From G963668345 sp965206025 (GTDB lineage Bacteria > Acidobacteriota > Terriglobia > Bryobacterales > UBA6623): a DNA stretch of 64,000 nucleotides. The notes under the pieces are model-generated. The model did not search any database. It worked only from the letters and a program-made list of their open reading frames with translations, and was not told the origin of the DNA. A program made the position numbers and the translations under genes. The stretch is from assembly GCA_965206025.1 (NCBI GenBank), contig CBDBIU010000004.1:868001-932000 (forward strand). Direction: 5' to 3'. Positions 23,658 to 32,547 of the stretch are shown piece by piece (the first letter of the stretch is position 1; each line of letters begins with the position of its first letter).

Positions 23658-25880
23658 TTGCTGCCGCGGAGAACCAGGAGTTTAACAAACCTTGCCTGCG
23701 TGATCGCGGGCTATCTCGCATGGGTCGAGCTGCAGTTCGCATGTGGGCCTTTCCCGTTACGGACGATCTTCACCTATCGCACTCGCCCCACGATCCCGCT
23801 CGAAGAGTTTGTCCAGGGCAAGTTCGGCGTCCTACAGCCCAAGCTGTCGACGACATACCTCTTTGTCGCCTACCGCCACTTGTCGGGCATCGGTCTCAGC
23901 GACGAAGAGAAGCAGGGCATGCTCCGCTTCTGGCGTAAGGGTCTGCCTAAGGAGCCTGCCCAGCCAGGGCATTGGAGAAAAGCCAGATCAAAGGTTCCGG
24001 GGTTGCCGAAGATCCCGAAGATCGAAGTCTATCGACGGCTCCCCGAGTCATATTCCTACTATCTGAACTGCCCCGGGGCGGCTTTTCGTACAGCCGCTGA
24101 AACCTTAGCGGAGCGGATTCGCGCCTTCGGCATCGAAAGCAGAGAGGTGAGAGAGTGGGCCCTCGCGCAGGACCAAGTGTTTGAAAACTGTGCCTCCGGT
24201 CCGTCGATCCCAGAACCGGCTCCGCCCGACCTTCCAGCAGTGATTAGAGCCGACCGCGACTACCAGATCGCCGCGGCGCATTTTTACGCCGGCGATTTCG
24301 ACCAGGCCAAGGCGCGCTTTCAGGCCATATCCGCCGACGACCGATCCCCGTGGAGAACCTGGGCCCCCTACCTCGTCGCCAGGGCTCTGACCCGCCAAGG
24401 GACTCTGGCGCCGGGAGCCTACACCTTCGACGACGAAGCTCTCGCCCAAGCGGAGGAGCGTTTGACCGCGGTGGTGAACGATTCGAAGCTCAGCTCCACC
24501 CATTCGGCCGCCCGGGGTCTGCTCGGTTTCCTGCGCTTCCGGCGGGATCCCGAGGGAAGATTCCAAGAGCTCACGAAAGCCCTCAGCCGGGCGGGCGGAA
24601 GCAGCAACTTTGGGCAAGACCTCTATGACTACCTGCGTCTGGTGAGACGGGGCTACGGGAAAGAGGCGCCTAGCGACATGGCCGGGTGGCTGCGGAATTT
24701 CCGCGGCGATTGCAGATCGTGCGTCGATGAGGCAATCGAAAAATGGGAGCGGACCTCCTCGACTCCGTGGCTCGTGTCGGCGCTGGCCCGCCTGCCCGCG
24801 GACGATCCCCGGGCTTGCGATCTGATTCAACGCGGCCGGGCAACGGACGTGAATTCCCCGGGCTACGCTTCCATCTCCTACCACGCCACTCGGCTACTCC
24901 TCGAGTCCGGCGCCCGGGACGAAGCCCGCGCGGAACTGGACCGCCTGCTTGCCCTCGAGCCAATCCACTCCGACATTTCCTCGCTGAACCTGTTTTTGAG
25001 CTTGAGGATGAGGCTTGCCCAGGATCTCGACGAATTCCTGAAATACGCCCAGCGCGTCCCTGTCGCCATGGGATGGTCGATGGAGTCTGGCGAGAATCTT
25101 TCCGATTGGCGTGGGGCTTTGAGGGAGGATGCGGATGGCCGCCCCTTCCTCGGAGATGACGCCGTCGCCGTGCTTTACCAAAAGATGCCGCTCGAGCTGC
25201 TGGCCGAGTCGGCGAGCAAGCCGGTTCTCGCTCCCCACCTGAGGAGACGGGTCGCTTTGTCCGCCTGGTCGCGCGCGGCACTGATCGGCCGTCAAGAACT
25301 GGGGAACACCCTAGTTCCAACCCTCGCGAAGCTGGCGCCGCTGTTGGATTCCCACCTGGCTGAATACGCCGCTGCGGGGACGGATGAAGCACGTGCATTT
25401 GCCGCTGCGGTTCTCATGCTGAAGTTCCCGGGCATTTTGCCCTACGTCAGAAGCGGCGTAGGCAGAAAAACCCCGCTCGGGGAAATAGACAACTTCCGGA
25501 AGAATTGGTGGTGTCAGCTTGGTCCCGGTCAACCGCTGATCGCCTATACCGACCTCTGGTCCGCCGGCCCCGAACGGCCCGCGCCCGAGTTCCCACCATT
25601 TTTGACCGAGCAACAGAAACAAGCTGCCCGGTCGGAGGCGGAGATCCTATTCAAGATTCCGACCGGTCCCAACTACCTTGGCGAACAGGTCGTCAAATGG
25701 GCCCGGAATAATCGCGATGACCCTCGCGTCCCCGAGGCTCTTCACCGGGTAGTCAAGTCCACCCGCTTCGGCTGCACCGACCCGGAAACGGGCGGCTACT
25801 CTCAACAGGCGTTCCGGCTGCTGCATCGCCGCTATCCCGACAGCGAATGGGCGAAGAAAACGAAGTATTGGTATCGCTAG
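23658..25880 (+). CDS. secreted or lipoprotein-like helical-repeat protein, unknown function
   Basis: The 740-residue protein starts with a hydrophobic segment ending LQFACGPF, which could be a lipobox (QFAC) or simply a signal peptide. The 'ACGPF' start followed by a long helical body recalls large uncharacterised envelope proteins of Acidobacteriota. TPR-like repeats occur at about residues 195-320 (AAAHFYAGDFDQAKARFQAI, AARGLLGFLRF) and 400-470 (YHATRLLLESGARDEARAELDRLL). The TTG at 23658 follows GAGGAAT. The C-terminus reads YPDSEWAKKTKYWY, as in tetratricopeptide scaffolds. It stands alone and I assign no function. Confidence 0.7.
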   Translation: MLPRRTRSLTNLACVIAGYLAWVELQFACGPFPLRTIFTYRTRPTIPLEEFVQGKFGVLQPKLSTTYLFVAYRHLSGIGLSDEEKQGMLRFWRKGLPKEPAQPGHWRKARSKVPGLPKIPKIEVYRRLPESYSYYLNCPGAAFRTAAETLAERIRAFGIESREVREWALAQDQVFENCASGPSIPEPAPPDLPAVIRADRDYQIAAAHFYAGDFDQAKARFQAISADDRSPWRTWAPYLVARALTRQGTLAPGAYTFDDEALAQAEERLTAVVNDSKLSSTHSAARGLLGFLRFRRDPEGRFQELTKALSRAGGSSNFGQDLYDYLRLVRRGYGKEAPSDMAGWLRNFRGDCRSCVDEAIEKWERTSSTPWLVSALARLPADDPRACDLIQRGRATDVNSPGYASISYHATRLLLESGARDEARAELDRLLALEPIHSDISSLNLFLSLRMRLAQDLDEFLKYAQRVPVAMGWSMESGENLSDWRGALREDADGRPFLGDDAVAVLYQKMPLELLAESASKPVLAPHLRRRVALSAWSRAALIGRQELGNTLVPTLAKLAPLLDSHLAEYAAAGTDEARAFAAAVLMLKFPGILPYVRSGVGRKTPLGEIDNFRKNWWCQLGPGQPLIAYTDLWSAGPERPAPEFPPFLTEQQKQAARSEAEILFKIPTGPNYLGEQVVKWARNNRDDPRVPEALHRVVKSTRFGCTDPETGGYSQQAFRLLHRRYPDSEWAKKTKYWYR

Positions 25881-25920
25881 AGAGCGATGCGGCTGATAGC
25901 TCCGGCCCTGCTAGTCCGAT

Positions 25921-26117
25921 CTAGCCCGTTTTTCTCGCCAGCGGTCGCCAGGAATGAAAGTAAATGCCCGCCGTCAGGGATGCAGGGGAGCGATTCACCA
26001 AAGGCCGCTTGCCTTACAAGCCGTAGGCCGGTCGATATATACGAACTGTTGTCGCGAGCCGCCGCCAGCGGGCCTTTCGCCCCAATCGCTGTAACAGTGG
26101 TGAGAAACGCGTGCCAG
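25921..26117. repeat. dispersed repeat family A, 195-base copy
   Basis: It runs from CTAGCCCGTTTTTCTCGCCA to CAGTGGTGAGAAACGCG, with the same interior as 23247-23441 (AAATGCCCGCCGTCAGGGAT, ACGAACTGTTGTCGCGAGCC). It fills most of the 25881-26238 gap. Confidence 0.8.
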
Positions 26118-26238
26118 CCCCCCCCTCCGCCCCTGTCTGCAAACGTTTGGTTTAATTGGGATTGGCGCTATGTGTCCGCCGCTTCCTCTGGTCGGTAGCC
26201 TTCGCGCACCGCGCCGGAACTCCGTGAGGAGCAACCCC

Positions 26239-27279
26239 ATGATGACTACTCCCCCTACAGTTTCTCGACTTGCGCTGTGGCTGACTGTTTTCCTGCTCGC
26301 CGCGACCGGCGCGCGCGCCGACACAGTCGTTCTTAACAACGGTGACCGACTCACGGGTGAAATTCAGAAACTCGCCGAAGGAAAACTGTTTCTCAAGACC
26401 ACCTACGCCGGCGGCGTTAAGATCGATTGGAAAATGATTGACCGATTGACGACGGAGGCTCCCGTCGAGGTCGAGACGCGGTCGGGTAAAAGCTACACCG
26501 GGACGATTCAGCCGGCCGACGGGGGTATGGAAATCGTAGCCCCTGACAAGAGAACACCCCTCGCCCCGCCCCAAGTCATTGCCATGAGTCGGGTCAGCGA
26601 CGGCCCCGGCTTCTGGGAGCACCTGGAGGGGAACGTCGACGCCGGGTATAACCTGACGCGCGGTAATTCGAGATTGACGCAGTCGTCAGTCGGCCTCACC
26701 GGTCGATACCGCAAACCAGGCTACAAGGTTCAGGCCAGTGCGAGCTCCATCTTCAGCCGGCAAAACGACGCCGCGGCGACCAGCCGCCAGGCGGCCAATG
26801 TTCGCTACGACGTGTTCCTGGGGCCGAGGCTGCTGACTTTCGCGCTGGGCGGACTGGAACGAAACGACCGCAAACGGTTGAATCTAAGGTCGAAGATGGG
26901 TGGAGGCGTCGGTTGGAAAGTGCGAAAGACGCAATTGACGGAGCTGTCCATCCTCGGAGGCGTCACCTTTACGAACGAGCAGTTCCAAGACGACGCCTCG
27001 GGAAACTTGCCGGCAAACTCTTTCGGGGAAGCGCTGCTGGGCATGGAGTGGGACACCACTCGTTTCGACCATGTCCGTCTTTCGACCAAACTCTCGCTCT
27101 ATCCCAGCCTGAAACCCGGAGGCCGCTACCGAATCGAATACGACAGCTCGGTTCGCGTTCCGCTCGTCCATCGCCTCACCTGGAGCCTAAGCTTGTTTGA
27201 CCGTTTCGATTCCAACCCTCCCATCGCCGTCGAGCGCAACGACTACGGCCTGGTCAGCGCCTTCGGGTTCGCGTTCTAG
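26239..27279 (+). CDS. DUF481-family outer-membrane protein
   Basis: The 346-residue protein has a signal peptide (ending GARAD, about residue 27). A small beta domain (VVLNNGDRLTGEIQKLAEGKLFLKTTYAG) and a DUF481/YdiY-type barrel (VDAGYNLTRGNSRLTQSSVGLTGRY onward) follow, and the C-terminal residue is Phe. The ATG at 26239 has GAGGAG eight bases upstream; the frame opening at 26170 is too long for a signal peptide. The family is thought to be porin-like or structural in the outer membrane; its substrate is unknown. Confidence 0.85.
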   Translation: MMTTPPTVSRLALWLTVFLLAATGARADTVVLNNGDRLTGEIQKLAEGKLFLKTTYAGGVKIDWKMIDRLTTEAPVEVETRSGKSYTGTIQPADGGMEIVAPDKRTPLAPPQVIAMSRVSDGPGFWEHLEGNVDAGYNLTRGNSRLTQSSVGLTGRYRKPGYKVQASASSIFSRQNDAAATSRQAANVRYDVFLGPRLLTFALGGLERNDRKRLNLRSKMGGGVGWKVRKTQLTELSILGGVTFTNEQFQDDASGNLPANSFGEALLGMEWDTTRFDHVRLSTKLSLYPSLKPGGRYRIEYDSSVRVPLVHRLTWSLSLFDRFDSNPPIAVERNDYGLVSAFGFAF

Positions 27280-27340
27280 AGGCGTTCACTCGTCTTGGCC
27301 TTCTTGATTAGGCCAGCCGGTTTACGGCTCGTAGGCGGAG

Positions 27341-27356
27341 TATATGTTAACATATA
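27341..27356. promoter_or_regulatory. 16-base perfect palindrome, probable VapB operator
   Basis: TATATGTTAACATATA is perfectly symmetric and lies five bases before the antitoxin ATG. It overlaps a possible -10 (TATGTT, 27343-27348) that pairs with TTTACG at 27321-27326 over 16 bases. Ribbon-helix-helix antitoxins typically repress their own operon through such sites. Confidence 0.65.
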
Positions 27357-27361
27357 TATCT

Positions 27362-27595
27362 ATGGTACGAACCACGGTCTATCTGGAGGAAGAAATCGCT
27401 CTTGCCCTGCGCCGTCTCGCCGACACGACCGAGCGCTCTCAGGCCGAGATCATCCGGGACGCCCTGTGCAAATATGTGAACCGACGCCAGCGGGGAACGA
27501 GTATCCCCGGAGTGGGCGCCTACCGCAGCGGCCGCTCTGATGTGTCACGAAAGGCCGAACAGCTGCTCCGAAAGGCGGTGCGCGTCCGCCGGTGA
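27362..27595 (+). CDS. ribbon-helix-helix antitoxin (VapB-like)
   Basis: The 77-residue protein has an N-terminal RHH/CopG DNA-binding fold: the strand RTTVYLEEE, then helices ALALRRLADTT and SQAEIIRDALCKYV. A basic tail would wrap the toxin. The next gene, a PIN-domain toxin, overlaps it by four bases (GTGA). It would neutralise the toxin and repress the operon at the palindrome just upstream. No ribosome binding site is evident, so the message may be leaderless or nearly so. Confidence 0.88.
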   Translation: MVRTTVYLEEEIALALRRLADTTERSQAEIIRDALCKYVNRRQRGTSIPGVGAYRSGRSDVSRKAEQLLRKAVRVRR

Positions 27596-28011
27596 GCCTA
27601 ATTGCCGACTCGGGAGCCCTGTACGCGATTTACGACGCCGGGGACGCGCAGCATCGAAGAGTCCGACGGGTTGTTGAACGCGAGCGCGGCCCCATCATCG
27701 TGCCTACCCTCATCCTGGCCGAGGTGGACTACCTACTCCGCGAGTTCTTGGGCATTGCCGCCGAGTTGGATTTTCTCGACGGGATCGCCGGCGGGGCCTA
27801 CACGCTTGAGCCGCTAGCGGCTCACGATCTGGTGCGCTGCCGGGAACTGATCGCCGGCTACCGGGATCTTGACCTCGGCTTGGCCGATACGGCGGTCATG
27901 GCCACGGCGGAACGTCTCGGGATTCCCCGCATTCTAACCCTAGACGAGAAAGACTTTCGCGCCGTCCGTCCTCGGAAAGGCCCTTTCGTTCTGCTGCCGA
28001 GCGACGCGTAA
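27592..28011 (+). CDS. PIN-domain ribonuclease toxin (VapC-like)
   Basis: The 139-residue PIN domain has its acidic metal-binding residues in place: Asp6 (LIADSGAL), Glu44 (LAEVDYLL), Asp99 (GLADTAVMATAERLG) and Asp118 (ILTLDEKDF). VapC toxins cleave tRNA or rRNA at specific sites; the target here cannot be predicted. The GTG start overlaps the antitoxin stop, so synthesis is coupled. Confidence 0.9.
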   Translation: MSLIADSGALYAIYDAGDAQHRRVRRVVERERGPIIVPTLILAEVDYLLREFLGIAAELDFLDGIAGGAYTLEPLAAHDLVRCRELIAGYRDLDLGLADTAVMATAERLGIPRILTLDEKDFRAVRPRKGPFVLLPSDA

Positions 28012-28036
28012 GCAGGTGGTGAGAAATACGAGCTAG
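28012..28036. repeat. family A repeat end at the cvpA stop
   Basis: GCAGGTGGTGAGAAATACGAGCTAG is a half copy. Read on the minus strand it begins TAGCTCGTATTTCTCACCACC, and its TAG is the cvpA stop codon. Confidence 0.75.
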
Positions 28037-28587
28037 CGCCGCACGATCGAATCCGGCGCGGCGTCGATCCAGGACTTTCGAACTCGCTCGAACCCCTCGG
28101 AAAAGTCCTCATGAAAGCTCTTAGGAGCCAACCCGACAGCCGCCTGCGCGGCAAACAAAACCCACGGCGCCAGCTTGGACTCCGCCACGACTCGCTCCGA
28201 CCCCTGAACCGGCCCGAAAGCGACAATCGCCAGGATCAGGGCGGTCGTCAGAAGCAGCCCTCGCAGCGCTCCGAAAGCTCCGCCCAGCAAGCGGTCGAAC
28301 CATCGCAAGCCCACCCAGCCCAGCATCTTCGCCAGCAGTCGGCCGGCCACGGCCCCCGCGATGAGAGCAGCGACAAGAATCAATGCGAAGGCCGCGAACT
28401 CCGCCACGCGCTCACTGCCGAGGTAAGGCTCCAGTCGCTCCGCAACGGGTCCGTACCACCACATTCCTCCCACGATCCCGACCGCTAGAGCCAGCAGGTT
28501 CACGAACTCTCGGCTCAGCCCGTTGCGCAGCGCCGCGATCACAGAAACGATCAGGATCAGCCCAATGATGATGTCAAGCCAGTTCAT
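28033..28587 (-). CDS. cvpA: CvpA-family membrane protein
   Basis: The 184-residue inner-membrane protein has four hydrophobic segments, starting with NWLDIIIGLILIVSVIAALRNGLSREFVNLLALAVGI, the CvpA signature. The internal GWVGLRWFDRLLGGAFGALRGLLL is also typical. In enterobacteria CvpA is needed for colicin V production and for envelope stress or bile tolerance; the general role is unclear. It stands alone. Confidence 0.85.
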   Translation of the reverse strand: MNWLDIIIGLILIVSVIAALRNGLSREFVNLLALAVGIVGGMWWYGPVAERLEPYLGSERVAEFAAFALILVAALIAGAVAGRLLAKMLGWVGLRWFDRLLGGAFGALRGLLLTTALILAIVAFGPVQGSERVVAESKLAPWVLFAAQAAVGLAPKSFHEDFSEGFERVRKSWIDAAPDSIVRR

Positions 28588-28933
28588 TGCCGCCCCCCGG
28601 ACCCGGTTCGTGCGCGGTCTGTCGTAGGAAGGCTGTCAAGAAGGGAAAGTTCTGGACGGAGTATACAACAGATTGGCTGCGAAATGTTTTACTCTGATGG
28701 CTGCGGACCATCGCGCCGGGCGTGCTTGCCTGCTACGTGCCCGGACCTCTGGATGGAGCGGCCCATTAAGATAGGAAGTGTTCGGGCTTGCCGGCCGCCG
28801 CACACGGTCTCCAACGCGGGCGATCGGGCCCCGCGTAATCAGACGATTTGGATGTCTGAAACGGTGAATCGACTCGTTCACCGGTTTGGCTCACGCTGAA
28901 CCGGGCGAGAGGAAGGCGAAAGAAGGAATCCAC
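28588..28933. other. intergenic region between divergent cvpA and mscS-like genes
   Basis: This stretch of 346 bases must contain both promoters. AT-richer patches occur at 28650-28700, but no convincing -35/-10 pair, repeat or small gene stands out. Confidence 0.45.
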
Positions 28934-30205
28934 ATGATCGAAGTCATCGAAGGCTGGTTCACAGGGTTAGGGCTCAACGAGACGGGGATTACCATTGCCG
29001 GCCGCGCCAGCGCCGTGGTGGGCCTGTTGGTGCTCGCCTATCTGGCCAACCTGATTACCAAGCGAATCATTCTGCGCGTGGTACGGCACTTGGTCCAAAA
29101 AACCAAGACTGATTGGGACGACGCGATGGTGAACCGGAGAGTGTTCACCCGGTTGTCACACCTGGCTCCCGCCCTGGTGATCTGGTTTGCGGCTCCGCTC
29201 GTATTAGACGGAAACCCGGAGCTGGTCACCGCTGCTCGACGAATCGCGGATGTCTACATGCTCCTTGCCGGTCTGTTCGCTGTCAGCGCTCTCCTCAATG
29301 CGAGCGGCGACGTGTATCAGAGTTTCGCGATTTCCCGGCGAATACCGATTACCGGCTATATCCAGATCGTAAAGATCATTCTTACCGCTGTGGTCACTAT
29401 CCTTGCTCTCTCGGTCATCATGGACAAGTCTCCGTTGGTCTTGTTCACCGGACTTGGCGCTCTCACCGCGGTCATTCTATTGATTTTCAAGGATACGATT
29501 CTCGGTTTCGTAGCTGGCATCCAACTCGTGATGAACGACATGGTGCGCCCTGCCGATTGGATCGAGATGCCGAAGTACGGTGCGGACGGCGACGTCATCG
29601 AGATCACGCTCAACACCGTAAAAGTCCGCAACTGGGACAAGACCATCACCACCATTCCTACCTACGCGCTGATTTCCGATTCTTTTAAGAACTGGCGCGG
29701 CATGTCGGAGTCCGGCGGACGGCGCATCAAGAGATCGCTTCACATCGACGTCAACAGCATCAAGTTCTGCACGCCGGAGATGATTGAGCGTTTCTCGAAA
29801 ATCCAAATCCTAAGGGGCTATGTGGAGCAAAAGCTGAAAGAGATGGCCGACCATAATCGCGAGAACGACATCGACGAGACGGTGCCGGTCAACGGCCGCA
29901 GGATGACCAACGTCGGCACGTTTCGCGCTTACCTGGTGGCGTACCTAAAAGCCCACCCGAAGATCCACCAGCACATGACCTTCCTGATCCGCCAACTCCA
30001 GCCCACCGACAAAGGCTTGCCGCTCGAGATCTACGTCTTCAGTAACGACCAACGCTGGGGGCCCTACGAGGCCATTCAAGCCGACATCTTCGACCATATT
30101 TTCTCGGCGCTCCCTGAATTTGACTTGCGGCCGTTCCAAAACCCCAGCGGCCTGGAAATCGTCGCCGCGGCCACGACACTGCAAGAAAGGGCTCAGCCGA
30201 GCTAG
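28934..30205 (+). CDS. MscS-family mechanosensitive channel (YbdG/MscM-like)
   Basis: The 423-residue protein has several N-terminal membrane helices (about residues 20-165). The pore-lining region is LFTGLGALTAVILLIFKDTILGFVAGIQLVMNDMVRPADWIEM, which includes the MscS beta-domain entry. A large cytoplasmic domain follows (NTVKVRNWDKTITTIPTYALISDSFKNWRGM). Length and the long C-terminal domain fit the YbdG class, a small-conductance osmotic safety valve. AGAAGGAA precedes the ATG at 28934. A family D repeat starts right after the stop. Confidence 0.92.
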   Translation: MIEVIEGWFTGLGLNETGITIAGRASAVVGLLVLAYLANLITKRIILRVVRHLVQKTKTDWDDAMVNRRVFTRLSHLAPALVIWFAAPLVLDGNPELVTAARRIADVYMLLAGLFAVSALLNASGDVYQSFAISRRIPITGYIQIVKIILTAVVTILALSVIMDKSPLVLFTGLGALTAVILLIFKDTILGFVAGIQLVMNDMVRPADWIEMPKYGADGDVIEITLNTVKVRNWDKTITTIPTYALISDSFKNWRGMSESGGRRIKRSLHIDVNSIKFCTPEMIERFSKIQILRGYVEQKLKEMADHNRENDIDETVPVNGRRMTNVGTFRAYLVAYLKAHPKIHQHMTFLIRQLQPTDKGLPLEIYVFSNDQRWGPYEAIQADIFDHIFSALPEFDLRPFQNPSGLEIVAAATTLQERAQPS

Positions 30206-30207
30206 GG

Positions 30208-30395
30208 CTGGGTCCCATAAGTTCGCGATCGTCTATAGGCGGCATGACCGCTCCGTCGAGAACCCACCGGCTTTCATCCCTTTGGGCGGGGCACAGGCTT
30301 GGCCGTACGCCATGGCCGCTCACTGGCGTTCGCGGCTCCGAATCGGGCATGGCAAGGGTGTGCCGGGTCTCAGGCTCGTTCGGATCAGGGGGCGC
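30208..30395. repeat. dispersed repeat family D
   Basis: CCCATAAGTTCGCGATCGTC, GAGAACCCACCGGCTTTCAT, GGGCGGGGCACAGGCTTGGC and GGCAAGGGTGTGCCGGG match the complement of 47782-48040. The copy ends shortly before the TATAAT at 30431. Confidence 0.75.
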
Positions 30396-30430
30396 CAGTA
30401 CACTTTACCGGCGGCTCCCCGAGCAGGCGA

Positions 30431-30436
30431 TATAAT
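30431..30436 (+). promoter_or_regulatory. consensus -10 box close to a GTG start
   Basis: TATAAT ends seven bases before the GTG at 30443, so a transcript from it would begin at or within a base of the start codon and be leaderless. No -35 match is seen at 16-18 bases. Confidence 0.45.
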
Positions 30437-30442
30437 TCTTAC

Positions 30443-30889
30443 GTGAGACGCCTGTTGGGTTTGGCGCTGGCCGCCGGTTTGGGGTTTGCGCAGGGGCAGC
30501 TTCGTCAGCGAGAGGAAACCCCGGCTGAGCCTGAGGCGCCCTTGATCGACGAAGACGAAGACCTTCTTCCCAGTACGCAGTATGCTTTCAATCCCATTCA
30601 AGCCAAGAAAGATCTGAAGATCGGCAACTTCTACGCCAGAAAGGGCAATCACCGAGGGGCTGCCGGGCGCTACCTGGAAGCCACGAAATGGAATCCCAGC
30701 TACGCGGAAGCTTACTGGCGGCTGGGCCGGTCGCGGGAAAAGCTGAAGCAGCCGTCCGATGCGCTTGCTGCGTATCGGCAATTCCTCCAACTGGCGCCGG
30801 ACGACAAAAGGGCCAAAGCGGTGAGGAAGAAAATCCCCGTGCTCGAGCGCCAAGTGGAGACCGAACCGCCAGCCCCGCAAGAGCCGTAG
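30443..30889 (+). CDS. secreted TPR protein
   Basis: The 148-residue protein has a signal peptide (MRRLLGLALAAGLGFAQG) and about two tetratricopeptide repeats (KKDLKIGNFYARKGNHRGAAGRYLEATKWNPSYAEAYWRLGRSREKL, then DALAAYRQFLQLAPDD). The Pro-rich end follows VLERQV. The AYWRLG/YRQFLQLAPDD pattern resembles small TPR lipoproteins that act as assembly scaffolds, but there is no lipobox Cys. The GTG at 30443 is chosen because the signal peptide begins there. Confidence 0.78.
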   Translation: MRRLLGLALAAGLGFAQGQLRQREETPAEPEAPLIDEDEDLLPSTQYAFNPIQAKKDLKIGNFYARKGNHRGAAGRYLEATKWNPSYAEAYWRLGRSREKLKQPSDALAAYRQFLQLAPDDKRAKAVRKKIPVLERQVETEPPAPQEP

Positions 30890-31009
30890 ATAGCTGCATC
30901 CCGACTCGAACAAGACACGGTCAATAGAGACGCGCCAAGGCTCGCGCCTCGAGCCTTTCTGTCCGAAGACGAAAACGAGTGCAAATCGTAGCCTGCGCGC
31001 CCGATTTTC

Positions 31010-31180
31010 GCGCCTAGCCTGCTGTTCGGCTATTGCGTCCTGCGCGGCCGCGCCGCCGCTCACCGCCAAGCGCGCGGAGGCGTACTCAAACAGTACGTTG
31101 AGCACGCTGAGCAAGCGCAACGACGTAATGGCGGGCCTATCGCGTGCTTCGCCCGTCAGCTGGCAAGAAATGCGGGTTAG
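31010..31180. repeat. dispersed repeat family A copy at the nqrM stop
   Basis: AGGCGTACTCAAACAGTACG, TTGAGCACGCTGAGCAAGCG and GTAATGGCGGGC lead to CCCGTCAGCTGGCAAGAAATGCGGGTTAG. The interior is shared with 32975-33176, 39908-40102 and 43209-43392. The terminal TTA, read on the minus strand, is the nqrM stop. Confidence 0.8.
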
Positions 31181-31380
31181 GCGGTGGAAGTTGTTCGCCT
31201 TTCGCAATCCGGGTTGTCGTCCCGGTAGGGGCAGGCGTCACAGTTGAGGGGGTCACCGTCGGGCCCGTACAATATCCCGCCGCAGGAACCCCGCAGGTGA
31301 CGGCGCTTGAAGATGACGCCGACGGCCATGATGAGCATGGCGATGGCGATGGCGGCGATGGAAAGGGCCAGCAGCATCAT
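31177..31380 (-). CDS. nqrM: Na+-NQR maturation protein NqrM
   Basis: The 67-residue protein has one membrane helix (about residues 3-24, LALSIAAIAIAMLIMAVGVIF) followed by a Cys-rich tail: GSCGG (Cys33), Cys47, Cys50 and Cys59. That is the NqrM pattern. NqrM is thought to deliver iron for the Fe site between NqrD and NqrE. It lies six bases after apbE at the end of the nqr cluster, the expected place. Its TAA stop lies on a family A repeat end. Confidence 0.9.
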   Translation of the reverse strand: MMLLALSIAAIAIAMLIMAVGVIFKRRHLRGSCGGILYGPDGDPLNCDACPYRDDNPDCERRTTSTA

Positions 31381-31386
31381 CGGCTT

Positions 31387-32487
31387 CTATCTCCCCCCGG
31401 CCGGCTCGGCTTGCTCGCCGCCGGCGTCCCCAGGTCCAAAGAGTGACGAAAACGCGGGCGTAGCCTTCTCGGATAACCCGCCGTCAGCGTGGCGCACGAG
31501 GAAGAGCGCGGCCAACTCCTGTTCGACGGCTAGTTGATAGCCGTCGGTTTCACCCAACACCATCAAGGCGGTGGCCCAACCGTCCGCGGCGATGCAGCGC
31601 TCATGGACGACGCTTACCGAGGCCAACCTGTGTTGCACCGGTCGGCCCGTGCGCGGGTCGATGGTGTGTGAGAAGCGGCGGCCATCCTTTTCGTAATAAT
31701 TTCGATAATCGCCGGAGGTCGCCATCGACAGCCCCTCCAGAGGCAAAGTCCGGTAGGGCGTCCTCCGGGCACCATCAGGACGCTCGATACCGATGCGCCA
31801 TGGCTGCCCCGCCGCGTTGCGGCCGCTGGTTCGCACTTCGCCTCCCACTTCCACCATATGCTCCCGGTAGGTAAGGCCCCGCAGGGCTTCCGAGACGCGA
31901 TCCACGGCGTATCCTTTGGCAATCGCCGACAAGTCGCATTCGACTTCAGGCTGCAACTTGCGAATCGTCGACGATGCCTCGTCCATTTCGATTTTATCCC
32001 ATCCGATTCGTGCTCTCAGCCGCTTAAGGTCGCCTTCGGCGGGCCCTTCCCGAGAGCGTTCACCCGGACCGAAGCCCCAGGCGCGAACCAGAGGTCCGAC
32101 GGTGACGTCAAACGCCCCGCGGGTCGCGGCGCTGATTCGCCGAGCCTCGAGAAAAACGTCAAGCGTCTCTTGGGAGACGGGGAAAGGGTCCGTTCGGCGA
32201 AACGCATTAAACCGCGACAGCTCGGAGGAGGGCAAATAGGTCGACATCTTGGAGTTGACGTTTTCGAGTTCGGATTCCACGGCGCGGCGCAGCGCATCGA
32301 GTTGTTCCTCGGAAAGATTTCGAGCCACCACCTTCACGGTGAAGGCGCTGCCCATCGTCGGCCCCTGGAGCGTATAGGCCGTCGGTTCGGCGACCGGCTG
32401 ACAACTGATCGCGATCAGCAGCAGGGAGAGAGTGGCTGGAAGCCGTGAAAAAACGCTGGGACAGTCAACCGCGGCTGAAGATGTCAT
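31387..32487 (-). CDS. apbE: FAD:protein FMN transferase (flavin transferase ApbE)
   Basis: The 366-residue protein starts with a lipoprotein signal (LLLIAISCQP, Cys29) and contains the ApbE fold: GPTMGSAFTVKV, FNAFRRTDPFPVS, GAFDVTVGPLVRAWGFG, LSAIAKGYAVDRV, VEVGGEVRTSG and SHTIDPRTGRPV. It attaches FMN through a phosphoester to Thr in NqrB and NqrC, both of which carry the target motif here. Its place between nqrF and nqrM supports that role. It would be anchored on the periplasmic side of the membrane. Confidence 0.93.
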   Translation of the reverse strand: MTSSAAVDCPSVFSRLPATLSLLLIAISCQPVAEPTAYTLQGPTMGSAFTVKVVARNLSEEQLDALRRAVESELENVNSKMSTYLPSSELSRFNAFRRTDPFPVSQETLDVFLEARRISAATRGAFDVTVGPLVRAWGFGPGERSREGPAEGDLKRLRARIGWDKIEMDEASSTIRKLQPEVECDLSAIAKGYAVDRVSEALRGLTYREHMVEVGGEVRTSGRNAAGQPWRIGIERPDGARRTPYRTLPLEGLSMATSGDYRNYYEKDGRRFSHTIDPRTGRPVQHRLASVSVVHERCIAADGWATALMVLGETDGYQLAVEQELAALFLVRHADGGLSEKATPAFSSLFGPGDAGGEQAEPAGGR

Positions 32488-32547
32488 TGATTCTACGTGC
32501 TTCCTAGGACGCCGCTTGTGACAGTCCCGATTTTTTCACACCTTCCT

